Assembly (NCBI GenBank): GCA_938002965.1
Contig: CALKZY010000002.1
Span: 1-64,000, forward strand
Source of the DNA: an uncultured Acidimicrobiales bacterium
GTDB taxonomy: Bacteria; Actinomycetota; Acidimicrobiia; Acidimicrobiales; SZUA-35
Length of the DNA stretch: 64,000 nucleotides
Direction: 5' to 3'
Shown: piece by piece, positions 42,507 to 51,767 of the stretch
How the letters are laid out: each line of letters starts with the position of its first letter
Numbering within the stretch: position 1 is the first letter of the stretch
Translations under genes and position numbers: made by a program
Notes under the pieces: model-generated
Seen by the model: the letters and a program-made list of their open reading frames with translations, nothing else
Told to the model about the DNA's origin: nothing
Database searches by the model: none

Positions 42507-43909
42507 CGGTAATCCTGTCGACGTTGTTGAACCCCGGCAACCGACAACAATGCCGCCACCACGCTGAGGGCCAGCACAATCCAGGGCACGAAGTCCACCA
42601 CTTGTCGGGCCGAAGCGGCACCATCGAGGAACTGGGTTCGGTTGTCGGACAGCGAGCTCTCGAGGCCGGTGTTGAATCCGTTGAAGTCGGTCAGCGCCTC
42701 ACCTCGCAACAGCGCCAGTGCACCTTCGGCGTCGCCGCTACGGGCACTGCTACTAATTGTTGATGCGGTTTGCCTGTATCGCGACCAGCGAAGTCCTAGG
42801 GTTTCGGCCGCCGCCTGTTCGCGGGCCGAATCCGCTCGGTTGGCTACATCGGCTACCCCGGCGTCGACCCGTTCAACCAACGCCACTAGTTCGGGTTGGC
42901 GCTGGGTCGCCTGGCTCTCGTCCAAGAGCAGCAGGCTCAACGATGATTGGAGGGTGAAGGCATCGCTCTGCAGTTCACCGGTTGTGGTCACCGAATCGTA
43001 GCCACCGGCCAGTGCGTCGGTCAGAACGACGTTGCGAACGTAGAGCGACCAGGCCAGTAGACCGATGATGGCTACTACCGCTAGCGACGCCGCGAGGAGG
43101 TACCGGTTGAGGATACGGCGGGTGCGGTAGGCGAGGCCGCGCTGCATCCACAACATGACGACTAGAGCCAGTACGGCCGCCGCCAACGCTCCGGTCAAGA
43201 ATACGGTGCCTTCGGCTATCTCTTCGTCGATCTGGTCCTGACCTATGCCGGTCAGGCTTCTGACGGCCGGTTCGACTTCGGCCTCAACCGAAGACAGGCT
43301 GTCGATCAGCAGGGCGTCGGCCTGGGGGAGCGCGTTGAGGTTGGCCAAACGGGCAGCCTCGATACCGGCCCGGTAGTCGGCTACCGAGGCACTAATGTCT
43401 TCCAAACCGTCAAGCGACGCTCCGGTGGCAGCGGTAGACACTGTTTCTGCCAGTGCCCGGTCGACGGCGGCTTCGTAGAGGCCGCGGCTGGCACGATCTT
43501 CGACGCCTTCGGCCCGGATGGAAAGATGGGCCGAGGTGGCGGCTGCGTTGGCTTCGGCCACGTTGGCCAGCAGATCCTGCAAGTCGACCAGGGCCGGTGC
43601 CGCGCTGTCGGCCACTGACCGGGCCGACTGTTGAGCCAAAAAAGTAAGCGCCACACAGGCGGCGGCCATCAAGCCCAGAACCAAGGGAAGTTGCCACAAC
43701 CAGCGGTCGAGGAACCTGCGTGTACCGGTGGAGCGGACGGGCGACGTCGCGGCAGTCGGTGGTGGCGGCGTTGACCGTCGTGGACGAGAGGCCGCGCTTG
43801 ATCCGGAAGTGTTCCGGGGTGGGGGAGGTTGGGTTGCCGACGCTGTCACCAGTTGCGATCCTAGTCGCCATGGGCAACGATGGCTGCGCAACATGACCGG
43901 TACTACCAT
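42503..43909 (-). CDS. GlnX-like four-TM sensor membrane protein
   Basis: A 468-residue membrane protein with a Pro/Ser-rich cytoplasmic N-terminus, TM1 about 67-90, a helical outside domain (about 91-235), TM2 (about 237-257), TM3 (about 268-290), a second helical outside domain, and TM4 (about 438-460). The two outside domains are long, Ala/Ser-rich helices resembling four-helix-bundle sensor domains. The order receptor - binding lipoprotein next to a PknG gene matches mycobacterial glnX-glnH-pknG. The likely role is passing ligand state from the binding protein to the kinase. ATG 43909 has no ribosome-binding site; GTG 43849, after a GGATCG, is an alternative. Confidence 0.7.
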   Translation of the reverse strand: MVVPVMLRSHRCPWRLGSQLVTASATQPPPPRNTSGSSAASRPRRSTPPPPTAATSPVRSTGTRRFLDRWLWQLPLVLGLMAAACVALTFLAQQSARSVADSAAPALVDLQDLLANVAEANAAATSAHLSIRAEGVEDRASRGLYEAAVDRALAETVSTAATGASLDGLEDISASVADYRAGIEAARLANLNALPQADALLIDSLSSVEAEVEPAVRSLTGIGQDQIDEEIAEGTVFLTGALAAAVLALVVMLWMQRGLAYRTRRILNRYLLAASLAVVAIIGLLAWSLYVRNVVLTDALAGGYDSVTTTGELQSDAFTLQSSLSLLLLDESQATQRQPELVALVERVDAGVADVANRADSAREQAAAETLGLRWSRYRQTASTISSSARSGDAEGALALLRGEALTDFNGFNTGLESSLSDNRTQFLDGAASARQVVDFVPWIVLALSVVAALLSVAGVQQRRQDYR

Positions 43910-43932
43910 TACGAGTGAGCCCCGATTGAGCT

Positions 43933-45120
43933 ATGACCGTTAACCGGCCGAACCCACAGAATCAGCGTTCGTTGTCGGAGTCGCTCAGAGGATTTCGGAT
44001 TGCATCCGGACATTTGGCCGATGGCTTGAACGAGGTTGAACAGCTGCCCTCGCATTTGATGTTGGCCGATGTAGCCCCCGGCTCGAAGACGGCGGTCGAC
44101 TATCAGGCTTTGGGCGTGACTGCTGTTGATCTGCGCCGAGGACTTCAGGCGATTGGAGCGCACCTTGATCTGGTTGAGGCTCCGTCTTCGGAACGTGACG
44201 CGCTAGCGATGCTCAGCACGCCATTTGATCTTGGGCTGCCCGTCGATCGCCCAAAGCCGGTATCGCTGGCTGCAGCGATACCGCTTCTACGGACGAAGCT
44301 TGACGCTCTTGTTGATTTCGTCGCCCGAATCGACCGCATCTGGCTTCAAAATCTGAGTCGTCTCGACGCCGCCAACAAAACCTTGAACCGGCTCGACACC
44401 GAAGTTGCCGGTCTTGGCATCGTTGAACCGCTGCTCGGTCGGACGCGCCAGCGGGTAGAGGGCCTGAAAGAACTGTTGATGACCGATCCGCTGGCGGCTG
44501 AATCCGACACCGGTGCCGAGATCGACCGTCTTGTCGCCGAGGCGGCCAGACACGTTTCGTCAGCTCGATCCGGGCGCGACAACCTTGATTCCGATCTGGC
44601 CGAAACCGAAGTCCTGTTGGCTTCGCTGCGGGTCCTGCGCAATCGGGCACAGGCGGCCTTGGATGAGTCGCAGGCGAAGATCGTTGATCCACCGAATCTA
44701 GTGGTGGTACCCACCGCGTTGGTCTTGGACGGTTCGGGAGGTTTGGGTGAGCAACTCGATGAGGTGAATGAAGCCATGGGTCGGCCGCACGCCTCCAGTC
44801 AGCCCGATTGGGCGGTTCAGCGCAGTCGCCTTGACCGATGGCTGCAAACAGCTAGGAATCTTGAGTCCCAGTTGGCCGAAGCCGTGGATCGCAACAGTGT
44901 CGGTCTCGACCGCCGCCACGAGCTACGTGGTGCCTTCGGTGCGTTCGAAGCCAAGATGGCGGCGTTGGGTCGAGCGGAGGATCCACTACTCATGGACATT
45001 GTCGACGAAGTGTGGAACGAGCTGTACACCGCTCCAACCGATCTCGTCCGGGCAGCTGGCGGTCTGGCTCGATTAGCCGAATCGCTGCGCTCGACCACTG
45101 AATCGGACCGACAACCGTGA
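43933..45120 (+). CDS. Alpha-helical coiled-coil protein of the PknG cluster
   Basis: A 395-residue protein, almost all helical, rich in Leu, Ala, Arg and Glu, with coiled-coil-like stretches (for example about 120-160 and 190-245). No TM, signal or known catalytic motif is visible. It starts 23 bases from the divergent receptor gene and ends 70 bases before the PknG-like kinase, so it is the first gene of the kinase operon. It may be a scaffold for kinase, phosphatase and FHA protein or link them to the receptor; that is inference from position. Confidence 0.7.
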   Translation: MTVNRPNPQNQRSLSESLRGFRIASGHLADGLNEVEQLPSHLMLADVAPGSKTAVDYQALGVTAVDLRRGLQAIGAHLDLVEAPSSERDALAMLSTPFDLGLPVDRPKPVSLAAAIPLLRTKLDALVDFVARIDRIWLQNLSRLDAANKTLNRLDTEVAGLGIVEPLLGRTRQRVEGLKELLMTDPLAAESDTGAEIDRLVAEAARHVSSARSGRDNLDSDLAETEVLLASLRVLRNRAQAALDESQAKIVDPPNLVVVPTALVLDGSGGLGEQLDEVNEAMGRPHASSQPDWAVQRSRLDRWLQTARNLESQLAEAVDRNSVGLDRRHELRGAFGAFEAKMAALGRAEDPLLMDIVDEVWNELYTAPTDLVRAAGGLARLAESLRSTTESDRQP

Positions 45121-45190
45121 CAACGGCTAGTGGTACAGGTTGGGGCAAGACGGTGCCAGGCCGTCGGCGTTGGCGACTAGTGTTGGAGCG

Positions 45191-47746
45191 ATGAGCGTCA
45201 TGGCCCACGCCAGCGGTACACCGAGGTGCACGCAACCGGCGTGCGGTGGTTCGATTGATACCAACGGCTACTGCGATACCTGCGGTATGCGGGCGTCGGC
45301 GAACAAGACCGCTCCAGCATCATCGCCGGTTGGGTCGTCGGTTGCTGGCGCCCCGCCAACCAATCCGGCTTCGCCTCCTCCTGGCCCGAGACAAGCCAAG
45401 GCTCCCGGCGCCATTTGTGGCCGGGACGGCTGCGCCGGAACGATAAGCAGTGACGGCTATTGCGACACCTGTGGGTTGTCCGGACAGTCGACCGGTGGAG
45501 CTCCGGTGGCCGATGGGTCGACTGCTTCGCCAACCGCTCAAGGTACCGGCTCGATGCCATCCATCGCTGTGCCTGTGCCCCCAGACGTTTCGACCTCCCG
45601 ACAGACCTCGGGCTCGCCGAGCGGGCGGACGAGGGATGCCTCATCGACTCGAATCGGTGGAACCCGGTCGGGCCTTGGTTTGGGAATGGTGACGGTTCCT
45701 CCGACCGAGGTCGGCGATCCGGCAATGGCCGTCATGTCGGAAGCGAAGGTTCAGCAGGTGCTCGGCGTTGTCCCTGAGGACGAGCGAAACTGCAGCTCGT
45801 GCGGCAAGCCGGTGGGCCGGACGGCCGGAGGCGCTGAGGGCCGCATCGAGGGTTTTTGTGGCAACTGTCGGGAGCCTTTCAACTTCGTCACCAACCGACC
45901 TGTGCTCGTTCCGGAGGAGTTGGTGGCCGGGCAGTATGAGATTCTCGGGCCTTTGGCCCACGGCGGTATGGGCTGGATTTACCTTGGGAAGGACAATGCG
46001 GTCTCGGATCGCTGGGTGGTCCTCAAGGGGCTGTTGAATCAAGACGACCCGGACGCCATCGCCGCTGCGGTGGCCGAACGTCGTTTCTTGGCCCAGATCG
46101 AACACGCCAACATCGTTAACATCTACAACTTCGTCTCCCATCGCGGTGCCGGCTACATCGTCATGGAGATGGTGGGTGGTGAGTCGCTTAACTCAAAGCT
46201 GAAGAACCGTCGCACCGCCAACGGTGGTGTTCCCGATCCGCTGGACGTTGCCGACGCCGTGTCCTACATGCTCGGGATTCTCCCGGCACTTGGTTATCTG
46301 CACGACCTCGGCCTGGTCTACAACGATCTAAAACCGGCCAACGTCATGGCGGTGGGCGACGACGTAAAGCTCATTGATGTCGGTGCGGTAATGCGGGCCG
46401 ATGACGTTCAGGCCGCCATCTTTGGAACCGAGGGATTCCAGGCCCCCGAGGTGGCTACGCACGGTCCGTCGGCCCAGTCCGACTTGTACACGGTGGGCCG
46501 GACCTTAGCGGTGCTGATCATCAAATTCGTGTTCCATACCGGCACGTACCAATACAGCCTCCCGGATCAAGTCAACGAGCCGCTTTTCCGGCAGTGGGAA
46601 TCGCTCTACCGGTTCTTGTTGAAGGCAACAGCCCACCACCCCGATGACCGGTTCCAGACCGCGGGTGAGATGACCGAACAACTGAGCGGGGTGCTACGGG
46701 AAATCGTGGCCCTCACCGACGGCCAGCCACGATCCGCAGTGTCTCACCACTTCGAAACGGACCGTACCGCTCAGCTGTTGTTGGACAACGTGGACTCGGC
46801 GGCCGCCTCCGGTCCCTACTGGCGAATACTGCCGCCGGCTCGAATCAACGAGGACAGCCCCGATGCCCGGATCGTGCTGGACCTGATCGATCTTCGCCCG
46901 GCGGAGAACGCCGAGAAGATTCGAATTGGCATCGAGACACTAGGTAGCCAGGCCACCCACGAACTGACGCTCCGATACGCGTGGGAGATCATCCTCCTCA
47001 CCGGCGACGCCAGCGGGGAAACAACCGCTTACCCCGAACCAAGCCAGCTGCTGTCGAGGGTGGCCGCCGATGACCCCTGGGACTGGCGGGTGTCGTGGTA
47101 CGAAGGGGTGTTGCTGTTGACGCGTGCCCGCTTCGGCGAAGCAGCGGAGAAATTCAACAGAGTCTGGACCGAGGTCCCGGGCGAGACGGCCCCAAAGGTG
47201 GCGGTGGCCTTGGCGGCCGAGTTGGCCGGTCAGCTTGATCGGGCTGAAGAACTGTACGATCTGGTCTCGCGGTCCGATTCGAGTTTTGTTTCCGCCGCTT
47301 TCGGATTGGCCCGCTGCCGCTTGGCCCGGGCCAAAGCCGACACCGCGGTCGAAGCTCTCAATCGGGTTCCCGCCACCTCCGCCGCCTACTACGACGCCCA
47401 GGTGGCGGCGGCACGAACGTTGGCCGGTGGGGGCTTCAGCACCCGGGTGCCCGCCATGGTCGAGTTGAAAGCTGCGTCCGACATCGTCGAGCGCCTACAG
47501 CTCGATGCCACCGAGCGGGCCTCGATTTCTGCTGAGATCTTTGAACAGGCGCTGACTAAAGTCGGTGCTGGCGGTTCCAGCCACGGTGGGGTCGACAGGC
47601 TTCTTGGTCGACCGCTCACCGTTGAACAGCTTCAGATGGGACTGCACGACGTCTACCGGGAGCAGGCCCGATTGGCCGATTCCGCCCCAGAGCGAGAAGA
47701 ACTCATCGACAAGGCGAATCAGGTCCGGCCATGGAGCTGGTTCTAA
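45191..47746 (+). CDS. PknG-like serine/threonine protein kinase
   Basis: An 851-residue kinase. Two N-terminal zinc ribbons (Cys13, 18, 28, 31 and Cys76, 81, 91, 94) precede a Pro/Ser-rich linker. The rubredoxin-like site follows (Cys201, 204, 223, 226), then the kinase domain at about 248-510: Gly loop AHGGMG, Lys279, Glu297, catalytic NDLKPAN with Asp379, and DVG with Asp396. The C-terminal about 300 residues are TPR-like helices. Lack of the HRD Arg and the rubredoxin site are PknG hallmarks; the two extra ribbons are additional. The start at ATG 45191 is uncertain: ATG 45200 has better spacing to GGAG, and the frame is open to TTG 45140. Confidence 0.92.
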   Translation: MSVMAHASGTPRCTQPACGGSIDTNGYCDTCGMRASANKTAPASSPVGSSVAGAPPTNPASPPPGPRQAKAPGAICGRDGCAGTISSDGYCDTCGLSGQSTGGAPVADGSTASPTAQGTGSMPSIAVPVPPDVSTSRQTSGSPSGRTRDASSTRIGGTRSGLGLGMVTVPPTEVGDPAMAVMSEAKVQQVLGVVPEDERNCSSCGKPVGRTAGGAEGRIEGFCGNCREPFNFVTNRPVLVPEELVAGQYEILGPLAHGGMGWIYLGKDNAVSDRWVVLKGLLNQDDPDAIAAAVAERRFLAQIEHANIVNIYNFVSHRGAGYIVMEMVGGESLNSKLKNRRTANGGVPDPLDVADAVSYMLGILPALGYLHDLGLVYNDLKPANVMAVGDDVKLIDVGAVMRADDVQAAIFGTEGFQAPEVATHGPSAQSDLYTVGRTLAVLIIKFVFHTGTYQYSLPDQVNEPLFRQWESLYRFLLKATAHHPDDRFQTAGEMTEQLSGVLREIVALTDGQPRSAVSHHFETDRTAQLLLDNVDSAAASGPYWRILPPARINEDSPDARIVLDLIDLRPAENAEKIRIGIETLGSQATHELTLRYAWEIILLTGDASGETTAYPEPSQLLSRVAADDPWDWRVSWYEGVLLLTRARFGEAAEKFNRVWTEVPGETAPKVAVALAAELAGQLDRAEELYDLVSRSDSSFVSAAFGLARCRLARAKADTAVEALNRVPATSAAYYDAQVAAARTLAGGGFSTRVPAMVELKAASDIVERLQLDATERASISAEIFEQALTKVGAGGSSHGGVDRLLGRPLTVEQLQMGLHDVYREQARLADSAPEREELIDKANQVRPWSWF

Positions 47747-48948
47747 TGCCCGACGATCTACAGCCGGACGACCAACAGCGAGACAGCGAGTCGGCTGATC
47801 AACCGACAGGTGTTGACGTCTGCCCGGCCTGCGCCGAGCCGGTCACCGCCGGGGCCAATTGGTGTGAGGCATGTGGGCATGACCTGGTCAACAACCAGAC
47901 TTTCATCGAGCCTGCGCCGATGCCAGGGCTAGCCGCCGAGCCCGAGACACACCAGCCGCCAGAATCGCGAACTGTACCATCTGCTCCCTGCCAGGCCTGT
48001 GGCGAAACCGACATCGACGCCGACGGCTACTGCTTGAGCTGCGGGTACCGCCAGCCTTCTGAACGCAACCATATAAGCGAGGTTGTCGGGTCGGTAGCGG
48101 CCGCCACCGATCGCGGCAGCGTTCGCCACCGAAACGAAGATGCGTATGCCATCGCAGTGGCCGATGCCGGCCAAGCAATACTGGTTGTGTGCGACGGAGT
48201 GTCATCGACGCCGGGTTCGGAGGAGGCGTCGACATCGGCGGCCAAAGCCACCTGCCGAACGATCGTCGACGGCCTGAATCAACACGACGGCGATCATCTC
48301 GGTGAGTCGGAAATGGACAAGCTCCTTCGTGCCGCGGTTGCCGATGGGCAACAAGCAGCCGCTGAAGCCGCAGCCACCGTCGGAGCGGCTTTTGGCGGCG
48401 CCTCACTGCCGCTGGCCGATCCGCCCTCCACCACATTGGTCTGCGCCGTCGTATCCGTTGACGAGCGCACCGAGGGCGACCCGGCGGTTGATCTAGACGT
48501 GGCCTGGGTAGGCGACAGTCGCTGTTACTGGGTAACGGCGGACGAAGAACGACTATTGACCTCAGATCACGAGGAACTGGGTGCGCTGAGCCGGTGGCTC
48601 GGTGCCGACTCCATGCAGCCTGAACCCGACATTGTTCGACATCGCTACGCTCTGGGCCCTGATGCCAGACCAGGCTTGGTGTTGGTCTGCTCTGATGGTC
48701 TTTGGCGTTACCTTTCGCCGTCCACGGGCATGCCGGCCAACGAGCTGGTTGCAGCCATCACCCACAATCTCACCGGGTCAACTCACTCCGACGAATCGCT
48801 CGACGAAAACGAAGCAGGTGGTGAGACGGCTCGAAGCATCGTCGAGAGCCTCATCGAGTTCGCCAATAATCGAGGCGGGCACGACAACATCACCGCCGCC
48901 ATCACATCCCCAGTGGTTTCCCTCCAGCCCTCTCAGGAGAGTCAATGA
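47746..48948 (+). CDS. PP2C-family phosphatase with two zinc ribbons
   Basis: A 400-residue protein Ser/Thr phosphatase. Two ribbons come first (Cys26, 29, 40, 43 and Cys82, 85, 96, 99), then the PP2C domain at about 115-395: RGSVRHRNEDAY (metal Asp132), VVCDGVSS (Asp150), WVGDSRCYW, and GGHDNITAA. ATG 47746 shares its A with the kinase stop (TAATG); an ATG at 47731 inside the kinase is also in frame. It is expected to reverse PknG phosphorylation, probably on the FHA or VWA proteins encoded after it. Confidence 0.92.
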   Translation: MPDDLQPDDQQRDSESADQPTGVDVCPACAEPVTAGANWCEACGHDLVNNQTFIEPAPMPGLAAEPETHQPPESRTVPSAPCQACGETDIDADGYCLSCGYRQPSERNHISEVVGSVAAATDRGSVRHRNEDAYAIAVADAGQAILVVCDGVSSTPGSEEASTSAAKATCRTIVDGLNQHDGDHLGESEMDKLLRAAVADGQQAAAEAAATVGAAFGGASLPLADPPSTTLVCAVVSVDERTEGDPAVDLDVAWVGDSRCYWVTADEERLLTSDHEELGALSRWLGADSMQPEPDIVRHRYALGPDARPGLVLVCSDGLWRYLSPSTGMPANELVAAITHNLTGSTHSDESLDENEAGGETARSIVESLIEFANNRGGHDNITAAITSPVVSLQPSQESQ

Positions 48949-50243
48949 CCGGTTTCAGCGCTCAAGTATTCCAGAACGAGTACCTCCCGGCGGGAGCCGA
49001 AGTAGTCGACGCCGTCGTCACCGTTCGATCCTCAGGGGAGGGAACCGGGCCGCCGGCGCGAGCCGAGTCGGTTGAGGTACTCATTATCGACACCTCCGGA
49101 TCGATGAGCGAAGAAGGCGGCCGGAAGATGCGGGGTGCGATTACCGCCACTCAGGCCGCCATCGACACCATCGACGATGGTGTCCACTTTGCTGTTGTAG
49201 GGGGAACAACCGGCGCCTACATGATTTACCCGCGGGAAGGTCTGGCCACAGCCAGCGACCAGACTCGAAGAAAAGCCAAGCAGATGGTCGGTCGGGTCCG
49301 ACCTAAGGGTGGCACGGCCATGGGCGCATGGCTGATGGCCGCCGCATATCTGGTGGCCAAACGCCCCGATGCCATAGCTCACGCCCTGTTGCTAACCGAC
49401 GGCAAGAACCAGAACCAGGCTCCGGGCGAGCTCGAGGCCAACATTGCCGAGTGCGTCGGCCGCTTTCAGTGCGACGCCCGCGGTTTGGGCGTCGACTGGG
49501 ATATCGATGAGTTGCGTAAAGTCGCCTCAGGACTGCTTGGCACCGTCGATATCATTCCCCGGCCTGAAGACATGCACGCCGAATTCACCAAACTCACTCG
49601 ACAGGCAATGGGTAAACAAGTGGGCCGGGTGGCTCTTCGCATGTGGACGCCGAAAGGTTCTACCTGCGAGTTCGTCAAGCAGGTGTCTCCGTCGCTGGAA
49701 GATCTCACGCCCAAGGGAACTCCAGTCAATGCTTTGACTACCGAATATCCCCTCGGGGCATGGGCCGGTGAGGAAGAACGAGACTATCACCTGCGTATCC
49801 GCGTGCCGGTCGGAGCGGTCGGCGATGAAAGGTTGGCGGCCCGGGTGATGCTGTCGGTAGACGGCACCGATCAGCCTGCGGCCCTGGTTCGGGCGATCTG
49901 GACAGGAGACGAGAGGCTGTCAACGAAGATCAATCGGGCAGTGGCCCACTACACCGGTCAGGCCGAACTGGCCGATGCGATCGCCGACGGCCTTGCTGCA
50001 CGGGAGTCCGGAGATGGGGCTACGGCCACCGTGAGGTTGGGGCGTGCGGTGCAGCTGGCCCACGAAAGCGGAAACGAGGATACGGTTCGACTCCTTCAAA
50101 AAGTGGTGGAAGTAGACGATCCGGCCACAGGCACCGTTCGGTTGAGGCGCGAAGTAGAAAAGAGCGATGAGATGGCTCTCGATGTGAGGTCTACTCGAAC
50201 GGTTCGGGTCAATCGAGGTGGACCGAAAGGTGATAACTCATGA
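48945..50243 (+). CDS. Von Willebrand factor A (MIDAS) protein of the kinase cluster
   Basis: A 432-residue VWA protein. The metal-ion site is DTSGS (Asp49, Ser51, Ser53) with KGGTAMG (Thr) and LLTDGKNQN (Asp) completing MIDAS. It is followed by a beta-rich middle region and a helical C-terminus (AIADGLAARESGDGATATVRLGRAVQL). No signal or TM, so it is cytoplasmic. TerY-like VWA proteins are found with PP2C and kinases in tellurite-resistance phosphorylation triads, and the same set is seen here. It overlaps both neighbours by ATGA. Confidence 0.88.
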   Translation: MTGFSAQVFQNEYLPAGAEVVDAVVTVRSSGEGTGPPARAESVEVLIIDTSGSMSEEGGRKMRGAITATQAAIDTIDDGVHFAVVGGTTGAYMIYPREGLATASDQTRRKAKQMVGRVRPKGGTAMGAWLMAAAYLVAKRPDAIAHALLLTDGKNQNQAPGELEANIAECVGRFQCDARGLGVDWDIDELRKVASGLLGTVDIIPRPEDMHAEFTKLTRQAMGKQVGRVALRMWTPKGSTCEFVKQVSPSLEDLTPKGTPVNALTTEYPLGAWAGEEERDYHLRIRVPVGAVGDERLAARVMLSVDGTDQPAALVRAIWTGDERLSTKINRAVAHYTGQAELADAIADGLAARESGDGATATVRLGRAVQLAHESGNEDTVRLLQKVVEVDDPATGTVRLRREVEKSDEMALDVRSTRTVRVNRGGPKGDNS

Positions 50244-50896
50244 CCAGTAGTGATGACGGTGGGAAGGTTTGCGAAAACTGTCAATCGGTCTGCGGGATCG
50301 ACGATATCTTTTGTGAACGCTGCGGCTATGACTTCATTACCGGCTCAATGCCGGGCGCCGCCACGTCGGAGTCCGTCGGCGTCGCTGGCGCCACCGGGCC
50401 GGTGCCCACACCATCGCCCGCTTCAACGCCATCACCGGCGACCCAAAATTCTGTGCCCAGCGTGTTAGATACCGAGCCTCAACAAGTCGTGGGGAGCGTC
50501 GGTCGGGTGCTTATCGACATCGGTTTCGATCGCGAGTACTTCGCTTCGGTTGTAACCGAAGGCGAAGTGTCTGTACCGACGCAGATGCCGACCGACCAGC
50601 GGTTGGAGTTGCACGGCGGTGAACTCCATGTTGGGCGAACCAGCGCCAGCCGTGGTGTCCATCCCACGATTGACGTGGAAGCCTTGACTGGCGATCCCGC
50701 TGTGTCTTCCCAGCACGCAGTGTTGCGTGTCGCCGATGATGGTTCAGCCACGATCATCGATGTCGGGTCGACCAATGGAACCTTCGTGGGTTCCTACGCC
50801 GGTGATCCAATCACCCAGGGTGTGTCGGTCGACCTGCCGCCCGGCTTGCCGGTCTACCTGGGCGCCTGGACACGGTTAGTCGTAGTTAGCGGCTAG
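50240..50896 (+). CDS. FHA-domain protein with N-terminal zinc ribbon
   Basis: A 218-residue protein. Cys11, 14, 25 and 28 make a zinc ribbon. A Pro/Ser/Thr-rich linker (about 40-80) and a conserved helix/strand region follow, then an FHA domain at about 120-215 with GR (132-133), SSQH (156-159) and GSTNGT (176-181), the phosphothreonine-binding residues. In mycobacteria the FHA protein GarA is the PknG substrate that controls glutamate metabolism; this could play that part, although the zinc ribbon is an added feature. Last gene of the coupled kinase operon. Confidence 0.88.
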   Translation: MTSSDDGGKVCENCQSVCGIDDIFCERCGYDFITGSMPGAATSESVGVAGATGPVPTPSPASTPSPATQNSVPSVLDTEPQQVVGSVGRVLIDIGFDREYFASVVTEGEVSVPTQMPTDQRLELHGGELHVGRTSASRGVHPTIDVEALTGDPAVSSQHAVLRVADDGSATIIDVGSTNGTFVGSYAGDPITQGVSVDLPPGLPVYLGAWTRLVVVSG

Positions 50897-50901
50897 AGCC
50901 T

Positions 50902-51606
50902 CTAGTTAGGGAGCACGAGAGTCACGGCTAATGCGGTGTCGGTTTCGTGTCCTGCCGGCGGGTCGTCGTAGATGCGGGCTGACGTCACTCGGCGCTCGGC
51001 CAGTTCTCCACTCTTGCTCAGGTCGTCCAGCTTTTGTCGAAACCCGGAGGCTTCGTAGAACTGTTCGTTCACCCCGAGGCAAAGCACTCCGCCGGAGCGC
51101 ACAATCCGAACTAGTTCGTCTAGAGGTTCCGGCCCCACGTGGCCGTGGGTGAAGGTGCCGGAACTGATGACCGCACCGAATCGACCGTCGGGGAAATCGA
51201 GCGGCAAGGTTAGGTCCGCCTCGGTCAGTGAGCGGTACACGGTTTGGCCGTCGTCGGCCTGTTGCCGCTGCGCTTCGGCGAGCATTTCTGGTGAAATGTC
51301 CAGTCCGTGTATGTCGCGGACCCCTTGTTCCCACAGCGCAGAGCCCACTATGCCGGTGCCACACCCGATGTCCAGAACCGGTTCGATCCTGCTGACCCCG
51401 ACGCAGTTGAGAAGGGCGGCGGTGACCTCACGGTGATAGATGTACTGGTGCCGGTCGACGAAGTCGGCGTCATAGCTTGCCGCCCATGCTTGATACAGGC
51501 GCCTGTTGTCGTCAGGGGTTTCCAGGCTGTAGGCGGCGTCGAGACCGACGGTAGTGGCGCCGTTGGTTCGAGTGTCTTCATCATTGTGATCGGAACCAGG
51601 AGTCAT
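50902..51606 (-). CDS. SAM-dependent methyltransferase
   Basis: A 234-residue class I methyltransferase: DIGCGTGIVGSALWEQGV is motif I, GLDISPEMLAEA is post-I, and FGAVISSGTFTHGHVGPEPLDELVRIVRSGGVLCLGVNE covers motifs II-III. ATG 51606 is used; the frame is open back to 51642. The substrate is unknown. Convergent with the FHA gene (5-base gap) and divergent from TerC. Its tie to the kinase cluster is by position only. Confidence 0.82.
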   Translation of the reverse strand: MTPGSDHNDEDTRTNGATTVGLDAAYSLETPDDNRRLYQAWAASYDADFVDRHQYIYHREVTAALLNCVGVSRIEPVLDIGCGTGIVGSALWEQGVRDIHGLDISPEMLAEAQRQQADDGQTVYRSLTEADLTLPLDFPDGRFGAVISSGTFTHGHVGPEPLDELVRIVRSGGVLCLGVNEQFYEASGFRQKLDDLSKSGELAERRVTSARIYDDPPAGHETDTALAVTLVLPN

Positions 51607-51767
51607 GCAGCCAGTGTGGTCCAGATCCAACGCACAGTCCAAGGCCTGCCTGGGCCACTGGTCACGCCCGAAACTGGGCCTAGAAGCGACAACGGTATGC
51701 TAAATCGCCGACAACTGCCGACAGGCTATGAAGCCGGTCCAGACTTGAGAACCAGAGGTCAATCACA

